DNA of 64,000 nt from Candidatus Gemmiger excrementigallinarum. GTDB lineage: Bacteria > Bacillota > Clostridia > Oscillospirales > Ruminococcaceae. The notes under the pieces are model-generated. The model ran no database searches, was not told the DNA's origin, and saw only the letters and a program-made list of their open reading frames with translations. The translations under genes and the position numbers were made by a program. Below are positions 34,022 through 41,866 of the stretch, one piece after another; positions within the stretch are counted from its first letter, which is position 1; every line of letters begins with the position of its first letter. The DNA is taken from positions 1 to 64,000 of the forward strand of contig DXBP01000049.1 in assembly GCA_019116445.1 (NCBI GenBank), written 5' to 3'.

Positions 34022-34050
34022 TTGCACAAACGGGCCGCCGGTGTTACAAT
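34022..34050 (+). promoter_or_regulatory. Promoter for yqeB
   Basis: TTGCAC (34022-34027), 17-base spacer, TACAAT (34045-34050), 25 bases before yqeB. It lies in the 75-base divergent gap with the MoeA-like gene. Confidence 0.75.
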
Positions 34051-34075
34051 GATGTACAAAAAGGGGGATGGAACC

Positions 34076-34924
34076 ATGCAAAACAAGGCAGAACGGCCCT
34101 GGGTCCTTATCCGGGGCGCCGGGGACCTGGCCACCGGCACCATTCTGCGGCTGTACCGCTGCGGGTTCAAGGTATTGGCCCTGGAATGTGCCGACCCTTC
34201 GGCCATACGGCGCAAAGCCGCTTTCTGTGAGGCCGTGTGGCAGGGCAGCACCACCGTGGAAGGGGTGACCTGCCGCCGCATCGAAAAGGCCGCGGAAGCC
34301 GCTGCCGTTTCCGCAGCGGGGGAAATCCCCCTGCTGGTGGACGAAACCAGTGCCGCCGCAGAACTGATGCACCCGGCGGCGGTGGTGGATGCCATTTTGG
34401 CCAAGCGGAACCTGGGCACCCACCGGGGCATGGCGCCCATCACGGTGGGGCTGGGCCCCGGCTTTACGGCGGGGCAGGATGTGGACGCCGTGGTGGAAAC
34501 CATGCGCGGCCACCAGCTGGGCCGGGTCATCCGCCAGGGTGCGGCCATCCCCAATACCGGGGTGCCGGGCAACATCGGCGGCTATACCAAAGAGCGGGTC
34601 ATCCATGCCCCGGCATCGGGACCCATGGAGTTTGTGCCCGATGATACCGGCGCCCTCATCGACATTGGCGCCGTGGTGCGCAAAGGCCAGTGCATCGGGC
34701 GCGTGGGCGGTGTGGAAGTACCTGCCACGCTGGACGGCGTGCTGCGGGGGCTGATCCGGGAGGGCTACCCTGTCACCAAGGGGCTGAAAATCGCCGACAT
34801 TGACCCGCGCCCCGAACAGGTGCATAACTGCGATACGGTTTCCGACAAAGCCCGGGCCATCGCCGGGGGCGTGGTGGAAGCGCTGCTCTCCCTGGCGGAA
34901 GAGCGGGGCCTTGCACTGCTGTAG
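34076..34924 (+). CDS. yqeB: Selenium-dependent molybdenum hydroxylase accessory protein YqeB (EF2563 family)
   Basis: 282 residues. VLIRGAGDLATGTILRLYRCGF at the N-terminus is a Rossmann-like nucleotide motif; the middle has GLGPGFTAGQDVDAVVETMR and the end a beta-rich domain with GVLRGLIREGYPVTKGLKI and ADIDPR. The family occurs with selD and yqeC in genomes that have selenium-dependent molybdenum hydroxylases; the exact reaction is not established. It is the only accessory gene here on the plus strand between the MoeA-like gene and yqeC. ATG 34076 follows AAGGGGG; an in-frame ATG eight codons earlier is too close to the expected transcription start. Confidence 0.9.
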   Translation: MQNKAERPWVLIRGAGDLATGTILRLYRCGFKVLALECADPSAIRRKAAFCEAVWQGSTTVEGVTCRRIEKAAEAAAVSAAGEIPLLVDETSAAAELMHPAAVVDAILAKRNLGTHRGMAPITVGLGPGFTAGQDVDAVVETMRGHQLGRVIRQGAAIPNTGVPGNIGGYTKERVIHAPASGPMEFVPDDTGALIDIGAVVRKGQCIGRVGGVEVPATLDGVLRGLIREGYPVTKGLKIADIDPRPEQVHNCDTVSDKARAIAGGVVEALLSLAEERGLALL

Positions 34925-34949
34925 ATTGTACCATATTCCCCGGGGAAAG

Positions 34950-35636
34950 TCATTCCCCCAGCACCCAGGGGGCCAGGAAAGCGTCGTCTTTTTGCAGCGC
35001 TCCCACCCGGCAGGCAAACCCCTGGCGGGACAAGGCTGTGGCGGCCTGCCGCCCGGCGTTCATATCATCATCCGCCTGGTTGAACAGCAGGCGGATGTTT
35101 TCTTTGGGCACGCCGCAGCGGGCGGCGGCTTCCTCGGCGCAAAAGCACAGTTCCGCCACCCCCACCGGCGCGGCAGGGTGCGCGGCCCAGGCGGGGTGCA
35201 GGGCGTACCGGTGCACCGCTTCCCCCACAGGCCGGCCCAGGGCCGAAAGCCCCAGCACGATGAGCACATGGGTGGTTTCGGCGGGCAGCACCGGTTCGTC
35301 GGGGCGGTGGAGTTTCAAGGGCAGGCGGTGGGCACCGTCCGCTTCACACACGATGTAGTCCGCCGCCTTACAGGCCGCGACCCAGGCGGCGGGGGAGAGG
35401 GCGGTCAGTTTTTCCCCGGCGGGGGTCCCGGCGCAGACGATTCCCGGTTCTCCCAAAGCCGCCGCCAGGGCGGCAGGGGCGGGGGAGCGCAGCAGCAGGC
35501 GGCAGTCCCCTGGTGGGGCGGGATAGATATGGGTGGTGGTGGTCCACAGAACGGAAAAGCCCGAAAGGCGGTGCGCCAGGCTGCGCACCGCCGTGGTTTT
35601 TCCGCCTGCGCCCATCACCGCGATACAGGCTTTCAT
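34950..35636 (-). CDS. yqeC: Selenium-dependent molybdenum hydroxylase accessory protein YqeC
   Basis: 228 residues. A P-loop GAGGKTT lies at 9-15, followed by the ADYIVCEADGAHRLPLK block typical of YqeC. The family is a predicted ATPase or GTPase acting in activation of selenium-containing molybdenum hydroxylases; its precise role is unproved. The start at 35636 lies one base after the stop of the DUF3343 gene, so it belongs to the yedE-yedF-DUF3343-yqeC minus-strand operon. It converges with yqeB. Confidence 0.88.
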   Translation of the reverse strand: MKACIAVMGAGGKTTAVRSLAHRLSGFSVLWTTTTHIYPAPPGDCRLLLRSPAPAALAAALGEPGIVCAGTPAGEKLTALSPAAWVAACKAADYIVCEADGAHRLPLKLHRPDEPVLPAETTHVLIVLGLSALGRPVGEAVHRYALHPAWAAHPAAPVGVAELCFCAEEAAARCGVPKENIRLLFNQADDDMNAGRQAATALSRQGFACRVGALQKDDAFLAPWVLGE

Positions 35637-35637
35637 C

Positions 35638-35883
35638 TTACGGCCCCTCCGTGGCAAACAGGCAGGTGTAGCCGTCGGGCCCGCAGGCATAGACCGCCTC
35701 GCAGTCCCGGTCCAGCAGGTCCCGGCAGTCGCCGTCGGCGGTATACCGCACACAGGTGCCGCAGCTGGAACTCAGTTCCCGGGGCACCGGCATCATCCGG
35801 GCCGCCACACCCTGCCCCTGCAGCGCCTGAAAGCTCAGCAGCGCGCTCAGGTGGGTGTGGAAGGTGGCAACGTAGTCCCTCAT
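35638..35883 (-). CDS. DUF3343 protein, putative selenium/sulfur carrier
   Basis: 81 residues. The N-terminus (YVATFHTHLSALLSFQALQG) is a ferredoxin-like beta-alpha start typical of DUF3343; the centre has SSSCGTCVRY with C41 and C44. Such proteins accompany YedF/YedE and are thought to carry selenium or sulfur (inference from repeated co-occurrence). Its ATG overlaps the stop of the upstream TusA-like gene. The second half includes four further cysteines, more than usual for so short a protein. Confidence 0.8.
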   Translation of the reverse strand: MRDYVATFHTHLSALLSFQALQGQGVAARMMPVPRELSSSCGTCVRYTADGDCRDLLDRDCEAVYACGPDGYTCLFATEGP

Positions 35884-36089
35884 GGTTTGGTCAGTACCAG
35901 GCGGTACTCGTCCTCGTCGGCGGGGTGTACTTCCACCTGGTAGCCGCTGTTGGTGGCAAAACGGGTCACGTTTTCCACCGAACAGGGGTTATCCAGCAGC
36001 ACTTCCAGGGTGGCGGGGGCGTTGCTTTGTACTGCTTTCTGCACCATCACCACCGGCATGGGGCAGGACAATCCTCTTGCATCGATCAT
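35880..36089 (-). CDS. TusA/SirA-family protein, YedF-like selenium metabolism protein
   Basis: 69 residues. The single TusA fold is marked by IDARGLSCPMPVVMVQKAV, in which C9 is the persulfide or selenopersulfide-carrying cysteine of the CPxP motif. It lies between yedE and a DUF3343 protein, which points to selenium rather than general sulfur relay. The longer YedF proteins have a second domain; here the DUF3343 part is a separate downstream gene. ATG 36089 overlaps the yedE stop by 4 bases. Confidence 0.85.
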   Translation of the reverse strand: MIDARGLSCPMPVVMVQKAVQSNAPATLEVLLDNPCSVENVTRFATNSGYQVEVHPADEDEYRLVLTKP

Positions 36090-37177
36090 ACGGCTTTCTC
36101 CTTTTTGTACAGGTTGGCGTAAGAAATCACGGCCAGCAGCAAAAGACACACGGCCACGCCCACGCGGCCGGGCATCCCCACGCCGCCGGCGGTAAACACA
36201 CCGTCGGTCATGGCGTCGGCGTTGCCCGCCATGCCAAAGTTGTGGGCCAGAGCCGCGCCCACGATCATGCCCAGCACCGTCACGGCGCTGTCGCCATTGC
36301 CCTCACCGGCCAAAATCAACTGGCGCAGGGGGCAGCCGCCCAGCAGGATGGACCCCCAGCCCGCGGCGGTCATGCCCAAAAAGCTCCAGAGATAATCATG
36401 GTGGGCCACCGGCTGCACGGCCAGTTCGGGGTGGAATTTGCCCAGGACCAGGTTGCCCACCAGCACCACCGCAAAGATGGCCACAAAACCGCTGAGCAGG
36501 TTGAAGTCCTTGAACATCACCGCATCCCGGATGCCGCCCGCCATGCACAGGCGGCTTTTCTGGGCCAGGGCGCCCACCACCAGCCCGGCGAGGAGGGCCG
36601 CCACCCAAGGGGCGTGGCTGGCGCCGGGACCCTCGGTGGAGAACAGCAGCACCGAAGGCACCGCCAGCAGCAACACCAGCAGGGCGATCATGAACCCGGG
36701 CAGCACAAAGCCTTCGGCGGGCTTGACCTTGTAGGCCCGGCCCAGGGAGAAACCTTTTTTCAGGCAGGCGATGCCCACCAGGATACCGCAGACGAACCCG
36801 GCCATTCCGGCCAGGGCGGTGCCGTCACCGCCGCCCAGACGCAGCACCATCCGCAGCGGGCAGCCCAGAAAAGCCAGCGCCCCCACCATGACGATGCCGC
36901 CCAGGATAAACCGCAGCGCCGGGGCGGAACCCGCCCGGGCCTTGAACTCTTTGCCCGCCAGGGCCATGACCATGGCGCCCAGCACCAGGCCGATGATCTC
37001 GGGCCGGATGTACTGCACTTTCGCCGCATGGTGCAGGCCCAGGGAGCCGGAAATATCCCGCAAAAAGCAGGCGATGCAGAACCCCATGTTGCCGGGGTTG
37101 CCCAAAGCAACCAGCACCAGGGCCGCCAGACCCACCGCAATGCCGGTGACGGGCACCAGAATGTTGACTTTTTTCAA
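36086..37177 (-). CDS. yedE: YedE-family membrane protein, putative selenium transporter
   Basis: 363 residues with about ten hydrophobic helices in two repeats of a YeeE/YedE (DUF395) type, each with a conserved cysteine: FLGCPLRMVLRLGGGDG and LLGGCPLRQLILAGEGNGD. Such cysteines pass thiosulfate in YeeE; YedE in selenium loci is predicted to import a selenium compound. Translation starts at TTG 37177, 8 bases after AAGGAGG; an ATG seven bases upstream is in another frame and leads to no recognisable protein. It heads the yedE-yqeC operon. Confidence 0.88.
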   Translation of the reverse strand: MKKVNILVPVTGIAVGLAALVLVALGNPGNMGFCIACFLRDISGSLGLHHAAKVQYIRPEIIGLVLGAMVMALAGKEFKARAGSAPALRFILGGIVMVGALAFLGCPLRMVLRLGGGDGTALAGMAGFVCGILVGIACLKKGFSLGRAYKVKPAEGFVLPGFMIALLVLLLAVPSVLLFSTEGPGASHAPWVAALLAGLVVGALAQKSRLCMAGGIRDAVMFKDFNLLSGFVAIFAVVLVGNLVLGKFHPELAVQPVAHHDYLWSFLGMTAAGWGSILLGGCPLRQLILAGEGNGDSAVTVLGMIVGAALAHNFGMAGNADAMTDGVFTAGGVGMPGRVGVAVCLLLLAVISYANLYKKEKAV

Positions 37178-37218
37178 AAACCATTCCTCCTTGTTCTGAC
37201 TGCTTTCCGGGTGCGCCG

Positions 37219-37248
37219 TTGCGCGCCCCGCCGTCCCTGTGCTACACT
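37219..37248 (+). promoter_or_regulatory. Candidate promoter for the cysteine desulfurase-like gene
   Basis: TTGCGC (37219-37224), 18-base spacer, TACACT (37243-37248) with an extended -10 TGC. The desulfurase starts 36 bases later. Confidence 0.55.
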
Positions 37249-37283
37249 GTAGCCAGAAGTTATGTATAGAAAGGGGCCTTGGT

Positions 37284-38435
37284 ATGCCCGCTGTTTACCT
37301 GGATCAAGCCGCTACGTCTTTTCCCAAACCGCCCTGTGTGGCGGCCGCTATGACCGAATACCTCACCCATGTGGGGGCCAACGTCAACCGGGGCGTCTAC
37401 GGGTCCGCCCAGCAGGCGGAACTGGTAACGCTGCGGCTGCGGCAGCGGCTGTGTGAACTCTTTGATTTCGCCGACCCCACCCACGCGGTGCTCACCCCCG
37501 GCAATACCTGGGGGCTGAACCTGGTGCTGGGCGGGGCGCTGCGCCCCGGGGACCACTGCATCGTGTCTGCCATGGAGCATAACGCCGTCATGCGGCCCTT
37601 GCAGCGGCTGGCAAAACAGGGCGTACTGTTTGACCGCATCCCCTGCAACGGGGATGGGTTCCTGGACCTCGCCGCCCTGGAAGGGCTGTTCCGCCCCAAC
37701 ACCAGACTGGTGGTGCTGGCCCATGCTTCCAACGTATCGGGCACCGTGCAGGATGCCGCGGCGGTGAGCAGGCTCTGCGCCGCCCATGGAGTGCCCTTTT
37801 GCCTGGACGCCGCCCAGACAGCCGGGCATCTGCCGCTGTCTTTCCGGGAGCTGGGGCTTTCGGCCCTCAGCGTGCCCGCCCACAAAGGGCTTATGGGGCC
37901 CCAGGGGCTGGGAGCGCTGCTGCTGGCCCCGGACTTCGCGGCGGCGCTGGACCCCTATGTGACGGGGGGCACCGGCAGCGCCTCGGACAGCGAGGAGCAG
38001 CCCGCCTATATGCCCGATAAATTCGAGCCCGGCACCCCCAACCTGCCCGGCATCTACGGGTGGGAGGCCGCTCTTGCATTTTTGCAGGATATCGGGGTGG
38101 AGCAGGTCCGCGCCCATGATATGGCTTTGAGCCGCCGGTTCCTGGCGGGTGTGGCGGATATCCCCGGTGTGCGCTTACTCGGCCCCACCGACCCCCAACG
38201 CCGGGTGGGGGTGTTCAGCCTGGATTTTGCGGGCCGGGATAACGCCGAAATGGCCTACCGGTTGGAAACGGAGTACGGCATCCTGACCCGGTGCGGGCTG
38301 CACTGCGCCCCCGCCGCCCACAAGACGCTGGGGACTTTCCCCCGGGGGACCGTGCGGTTTTCCACCGGATGGTTCACCACGGAATCCGATATGGACGCGG
38401 CGGTGGCCGCTATCCAATCCCTTACCGCAGGGTGA
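37284..38435 (+). CDS. Cysteine desulfurase / selenocysteine lyase family aminotransferase (class V)
   Basis: 383 residues. YLDQAATSFPKPP at the N-terminus, the PLP-binding H-K pair PAHKGLMGPQG with K201, and the active-site loop RCGLHCAP with C337 and C341. It removes sulfur from cysteine or selenium from selenocysteine. Members of this subgroup are typically found with selD, yedF and yqeB, so delivery of selenium for SelD or for the hydroxylase cofactor is likely (inference). ATG 37284 follows AAAGGGG. Its end overlaps the end of selD on the opposite strand by 14 bases. Confidence 0.88.
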   Translation: MPAVYLDQAATSFPKPPCVAAAMTEYLTHVGANVNRGVYGSAQQAELVTLRLRQRLCELFDFADPTHAVLTPGNTWGLNLVLGGALRPGDHCIVSAMEHNAVMRPLQRLAKQGVLFDRIPCNGDGFLDLAALEGLFRPNTRLVVLAHASNVSGTVQDAAAVSRLCAAHGVPFCLDAAQTAGHLPLSFRELGLSALSVPAHKGLMGPQGLGALLLAPDFAAALDPYVTGGTGSASDSEEQPAYMPDKFEPGTPNLPGIYGWEAALAFLQDIGVEQVRAHDMALSRRFLAGVADIPGVRLLGPTDPQRRVGVFSLDFAGRDNAEMAYRLETEYGILTRCGLHCAPAAHKTLGTFPRGTVRFSTGWFTTESDMDAAVAAIQSLTAG

Positions 38436-39468
38436 TGCGCTTTTCGCCCTCGATCTCGGGCAGCACCACGCCCACCCGCTGGGCGCTGGGCACCGCGGCC
38501 TGCAGGTCGCGGTAGAGGGCGTCAGCATCCTGGGGCGCCACAGCCATCAGCAGACCGCCCGCCGTCTGGGGGTCGTAGAGCACATCCTGCACGGCCAGGG
38601 GTACTGCGCCGGGGTCCACCGCCCCTTCGGCATAGCGCCGGTTGCGGTACATCCCCTCGGGCAAAAGGCCCATTTTGGCAAATTCCAGCGCTTCGGGCAG
38701 AATGTCCACCGCGCCGGTATCAATTTCCAGCCGCACGCCGCTGCCCTGGGCCATCTCGTAGGCGTGGCCCAAAAAGCCGAAGCCCGTCACATCGGTGCAG
38801 GCGTGGACTTCGTACCGCACCATGCAGTCCCGGGCGGCCTTGTTCAAAGTAGTCATCAGGGCGTAGGCAGTTTGTAAAACCTCCGGCGGGCAGAGGTCGG
38901 CCTTGGCCGCCGTGGTCAGCACCCCGATGCCCAAAGGCTTGGTGAAGAGCAGCACATCCCCGGGGCGGGCCCCGGCGTTGGTCAGCACCCGGTCAGGGTG
39001 CACAAAGCCGGTGACGGCCAGGCCGTATTTGGGTTCTTCGTCCAGGATGCTGTGGCCGCCGGTGATGATGGCCCCCGCTTCATACACCTTCTCGTAGCCG
39101 CCCCGCAGCAGGTCGTGGACGGCAGATTTGGGCATGGATTCGGGAATGCACAAAAGATTCAGCGCCAGTTTTGGCTCGCCGCCCATGGCGTATACGTCAC
39201 TGAGGGCGTTGGTGGCCGCGATCTGCCCGAAAAGGTAGGGGTCGTCGGCAATGGGCGGGAAAAAATCCACCGTCTGCACCAGGGCCAGTTCGTCGGATAC
39301 CTTATATACCGAGGCATCGTCGGATTTATCGAACCCCACCAGCAGGTTGGGGTCCCGGTGGGTGCGGATGCCCTCCAGCAGCTGGGCCAGCACCCCGGCG
39401 CCCACCTTGGCGCCGCAGCCCGCACAGTGGGCCAGTTTGGTCAGTTTTACATTCTGTTCCTGTTCCAT
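38422..39468 (-). CDS. selD: Selenide, water dikinase (selenophosphate synthase)
   Basis: 348 residues. It makes selenophosphate from selenide and ATP. The N-terminal active site AHCAGCGAKVG has C15, C18 and K21; all are ordinary codons, so the enzyme does not use selenocysteine itself. FDKSDDASVYKV and DFFPPIADDPYLFGQIAATN are the ATP/metal aspartate-rich blocks, then ITGGHSI and DVTGFGFLGH. No selA, selB or tRNA-Sec is in the window, so the product may serve the molybdenum hydroxylase labile-selenium cofactor. The start at 39468 follows GGGAG; longer in-frame starts add no family sequence. Confidence 0.95.
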   Translation of the reverse strand: MEQEQNVKLTKLAHCAGCGAKVGAGVLAQLLEGIRTHRDPNLLVGFDKSDDASVYKVSDELALVQTVDFFPPIADDPYLFGQIAATNALSDVYAMGGEPKLALNLLCIPESMPKSAVHDLLRGGYEKVYEAGAIITGGHSILDEEPKYGLAVTGFVHPDRVLTNAGARPGDVLLFTKPLGIGVLTTAAKADLCPPEVLQTAYALMTTLNKAARDCMVRYEVHACTDVTGFGFLGHAYEMAQGSGVRLEIDTGAVDILPEALEFAKMGLLPEGMYRNRRYAEGAVDPGAVPLAVQDVLYDPQTAGGLLMAVAPQDADALYRDLQAAVPSAQRVGVVLPEIEGEKRITLR

Positions 39469-39534
39469 TTCAATCTCCCGGGGCGTTATTCTAGCAAAAG
39501 AATAACACTCGCGGCCCCAAAGGTCAAGCCGGGT

Positions 39535-39563
39535 TTGCGGGGCGGGGCCGGGCATGGTATAAT
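39535..39563 (+). promoter_or_regulatory. Promoter for the second LytTR/GHKL pair
   Basis: TTGCGG (39535-39540), 17-base spacer, perfect TATAAT (39558-39563), 36 bases before the regulator. Confidence 0.65.
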
Positions 39564-39598
39564 ACAACCGATCTTACAAACGAAAGGCGGCGGCAGCG

Positions 39599-40309
39599 AT
39601 GATCCATATTGCCATCGTGGAGGACGATCCCGAAGTCCGGGAGCAGCTGGTGGGCTATGTGCGCCGGTATGAGCGGCAGTTCGGCAAAATGTTTGAACTG
39701 ACGGTTTTTGCCGATGGGGACGAGATCGTTTCGGACTACCGGGCGGTGTACGACATCATCCTGCTGGACATCCAGATGCGCCGCATGGACGGCATGGCGG
39801 CGGCGGAGGCCATCCGCAAGGTGGATAAGGACGTCATCCTCATTTTCATCACCAACATGGCCCAGTTTGCCATCCGGGGCTACGCGGTGGATGCGCTGGA
39901 CTACGTGCTCAAACCGGTACCCTATTTTGCCTTTTCCCAGGAATTGCAAAAGGCGGTGGAACGGCTGCACAAGCGGCAGAAAACCTTCCTGACGGTGCCG
40001 GTGGACGGCGGGCTGCGCCGCATCGACGTGGGCTCGCTCTATTATCTTGAGAGCGAGGGCCACTACGTGCATTTTTATGCCGAGGACGGCGACCTGGTGG
40101 CGCCGGGCAGCCTGAAAAGCTACGAGGAAAAACTGGCCGATAAACCTTTTGTGCGCTGCAACAGCGGGTATCTGGTAAATCTGGCCCAGGTGCGGGCGGT
40201 GCAGCAGAACACCGTGCAGGTAGGCCCCCACGCGCTGCAGATCAGCCGCCCCAAGAAAAAAGCCTTCCTGGAAGCTCTTACCGATTATATAGGGGGCAGT
40301 GTGAAATGA
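39599..40309 (+). CDS. LytTR-family response regulator, second copy
   Basis: 236 residues. The receiver domain has D9/D10, phosphoacceptor D57 (IILLDIQM) and K105 (YVLKPVP). The LytTR domain (about 135-236) contains DVGSLYYLESEGHYVHFY and FVRCNSGYLVNL. ATG 39599 follows AAAGGCGG. The stop overlaps the kinase start by 4 bases. The genes downstream are two GH3 enzymes, but a terminator and separate promoter lie between, so control of the GH3 genes by this pair is only a possibility. Confidence 0.9.
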   Translation: MIHIAIVEDDPEVREQLVGYVRRYERQFGKMFELTVFADGDEIVSDYRAVYDIILLDIQMRRMDGMAAAEAIRKVDKDVILIFITNMAQFAIRGYAVDALDYVLKPVPYFAFSQELQKAVERLHKRQKTFLTVPVDGGLRRIDVGSLYYLESEGHYVHFYAEDGDLVAPGSLKSYEEKLADKPFVRCNSGYLVNLAQVRAVQQNTVQVGPHALQISRPKKKAFLEALTDYIGGSVK

Positions 40310-41586
40310 CGGTACTGCCCGATATTCCGCGCCTGTACACGGCGCTGGCCGAATGGCTGGCCTGCCTGCTGTATGTGCTGGCGCTGCGCCGCCGGTTCGG
40401 CGTGCCCGTCACTGCGGCGGTCAGCGGGGCGGTGCTGATGGGGCTGGGGGCGTTTTTGCAGCTTACCGGCAGCGTGCCCCTGGCCTGGTGGATTCCCTGC
40501 ATGGCGGCGGCCGTAGGGGGGATGTATCTGTACCTCTTCGGCTGCTGTGCCATCACAGCCCGGGAGGCCGGCTACTGCTGCGCCCGGGCGTTCATTCTGG
40601 CGGAGTTTGCCGCCAGCCTGGAATGGCAGCTCCACTGTTATCTGTGGCCCCAGCGGGGCGGATTCCAGCCGCTGGCCCTTCTGCTGCTGGCCGTTACCTA
40701 CACGGCGGTGTACGGGTTCATCTACGGGTACGAGTTCCGCCGCCTGCACCGCAACCCAGAACTGGGCATCACCCGGCGGGCGCTGGTCAGCGCGGTGGTG
40801 CTGGCTCTGGCGGCTTTCGCGGTGAGCAACCTGGCTTTCACCCAGGAAGGCCAGGCCACCATGAACGTCTTTTATATCCGCACGCTGGTGGACCTGGCGG
40901 GGGTGCTGGTGCTTTCCATCCAGCAGGAGCAGCTCATGGAAGCCCGCCTTCACCGGGAACTGGAAGCCATGAACAACGTTCTCCACCATCAGTACGAGCA
41001 GTACCAGCAAAGCCGGGAGAGCATCCGCCTCATCAACCGGCACTGCCACGACCTCAAACTGCAGATCGCGGCCATCCGGGCGGAGCATGACCCCGGCAAG
41101 CAGGCCGCTGCCCTGGACGAGATGGAAAGCGGCATCCGGATGTACGAAGCCCAGAACAAGACCGGCAACCCGGTGCTGGATACCCTGCTCACAGCCAAGA
41201 GCCTCTACTGCCAGCAGCACGACATCAACTTCACCTGCGTGGCGGACGGGCATCTGCTGGACTTCATGCCCACGGGGGACATCTGCACCATCGTGGGCAC
41301 GGCGCTGGACAACGCCACCGAGAGCGTGCAGACTTTGTCCGACACCGAAAAGCGGCTGATCCGTGTTGCGATTTTTGCCCAGCACGGCTTTGTGATGCTG
41401 CGGTTTGAAAACTACTGCGAAACCCCGGTGCGCCTGGATGCCGACGGTATGCCGCCCCACGGCTACGGCGTGCGCACGGTGCGGGCCGCTGCCGAAAAGT
41501 ACGGCGGCACCGTGACGGTGCACTGCGAGGACAACTGGTTCATCCTGCGGGTGCTGCTGCCCCACGGCGACGGCAGCGACGCCTGA
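40306..41586 (+). CDS. GHKL-type membrane sensor histidine kinase
   Basis: 426 residues. Residues 1-190 contain about six membrane helices, the AgrC/NatK-type sensor. The histidine is H248 in NRHCHDLKLQI, followed by the GHKL ATPase with N box GTALDNATES (N336) and the G box GYGVRTVRAAAEKYGG. In contrast to the kinase at 1234 it has a full membrane sensor. The ligand is unknown; no peptide gene is adjacent. Confidence 0.9.
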   Translation: MTVLPDIPRLYTALAEWLACLLYVLALRRRFGVPVTAAVSGAVLMGLGAFLQLTGSVPLAWWIPCMAAAVGGMYLYLFGCCAITAREAGYCCARAFILAEFAASLEWQLHCYLWPQRGGFQPLALLLLAVTYTAVYGFIYGYEFRRLHRNPELGITRRALVSAVVLALAAFAVSNLAFTQEGQATMNVFYIRTLVDLAGVLVLSIQQEQLMEARLHRELEAMNNVLHHQYEQYQQSRESIRLINRHCHDLKLQIAAIRAEHDPGKQAAALDEMESGIRMYEAQNKTGNPVLDTLLTAKSLYCQQHDINFTCVADGHLLDFMPTGDICTIVGTALDNATESVQTLSDTEKRLIRVAIFAQHGFVMLRFENYCETPVRLDADGMPPHGYGVRTVRAAAEKYGGTVTVHCEDNWFILRVLLPHGDGSDA

Positions 41587-41598
41587 TTCTGACAGACT

Positions 41599-41632
41599 GC
41601 GGCGTTCCGGCCCTTTCCGGAGCGCCGCTTTT
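41599..41632 (+). terminator. Terminator after the GHKL kinase
   Basis: A 12-bp stem (41599-41610 with 41617-41628, one G-T pair) and 6-base loop are followed by four T. Confidence 0.7.
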
Positions 41633-41644
41633 GCGGTTTCGGGA

Positions 41645-41752
41645 TTGTGCACAACAAATGCCCGGTAGCTTTTGTGCGCTTTGCGCAAAGAAAAAACGGG
41701 GAAACCCATCAAAAATGCAGAATTTGCCGGGAAAAATGCAATTTGTGCAAAT
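41645..41752. promoter_or_regulatory. Three palindromic elements upstream of the reversed GH3 gene
   Basis: Perfect palindromes TTGTGCACAA (41645-41654) and TTTGCGCAAA (41680-41689), and the near-palindrome ATTTGTGCAAAT (41741-41752). All share a TTG-N-GCAA-like core; TTGCGCAA is the type of half-site seen in LacI-family operators. They lie 115-222 bases before the GH3 start and the last is 25 bases before the -10 element. Confidence 0.4.
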
Positions 41753-41774
41753 TTCGTGTAAAGTGATGGGCTTG

Positions 41775-41783
41775 TGCTACAAT
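41775..41783 (+). promoter_or_regulatory. Extended -10 promoter element for the reversed GH3 gene
   Basis: TGC-TACAAT (41775-41783) is a good extended -10; no convincing -35 is present, which fits activator dependence. The GH3 start is 83 bases downstream. Confidence 0.4.
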
Positions 41784-41866
41784 GGTGTCATGCCAGAGGG
41801 GACGCCCTCCCAAACGGCCGGTTTCCCCGGGGAATGCGGCCAAACCACAAGAAGGAGAAAAGAATC

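Noticed and set aside
38422-39468. Selenocysteine (in-frame TGA) in selD or nearby selenium proteins
   Set aside because: The selD active site uses ordinary Cys codons, and no gene of the island has an internal TGA in frame with conserved sequence on both sides.
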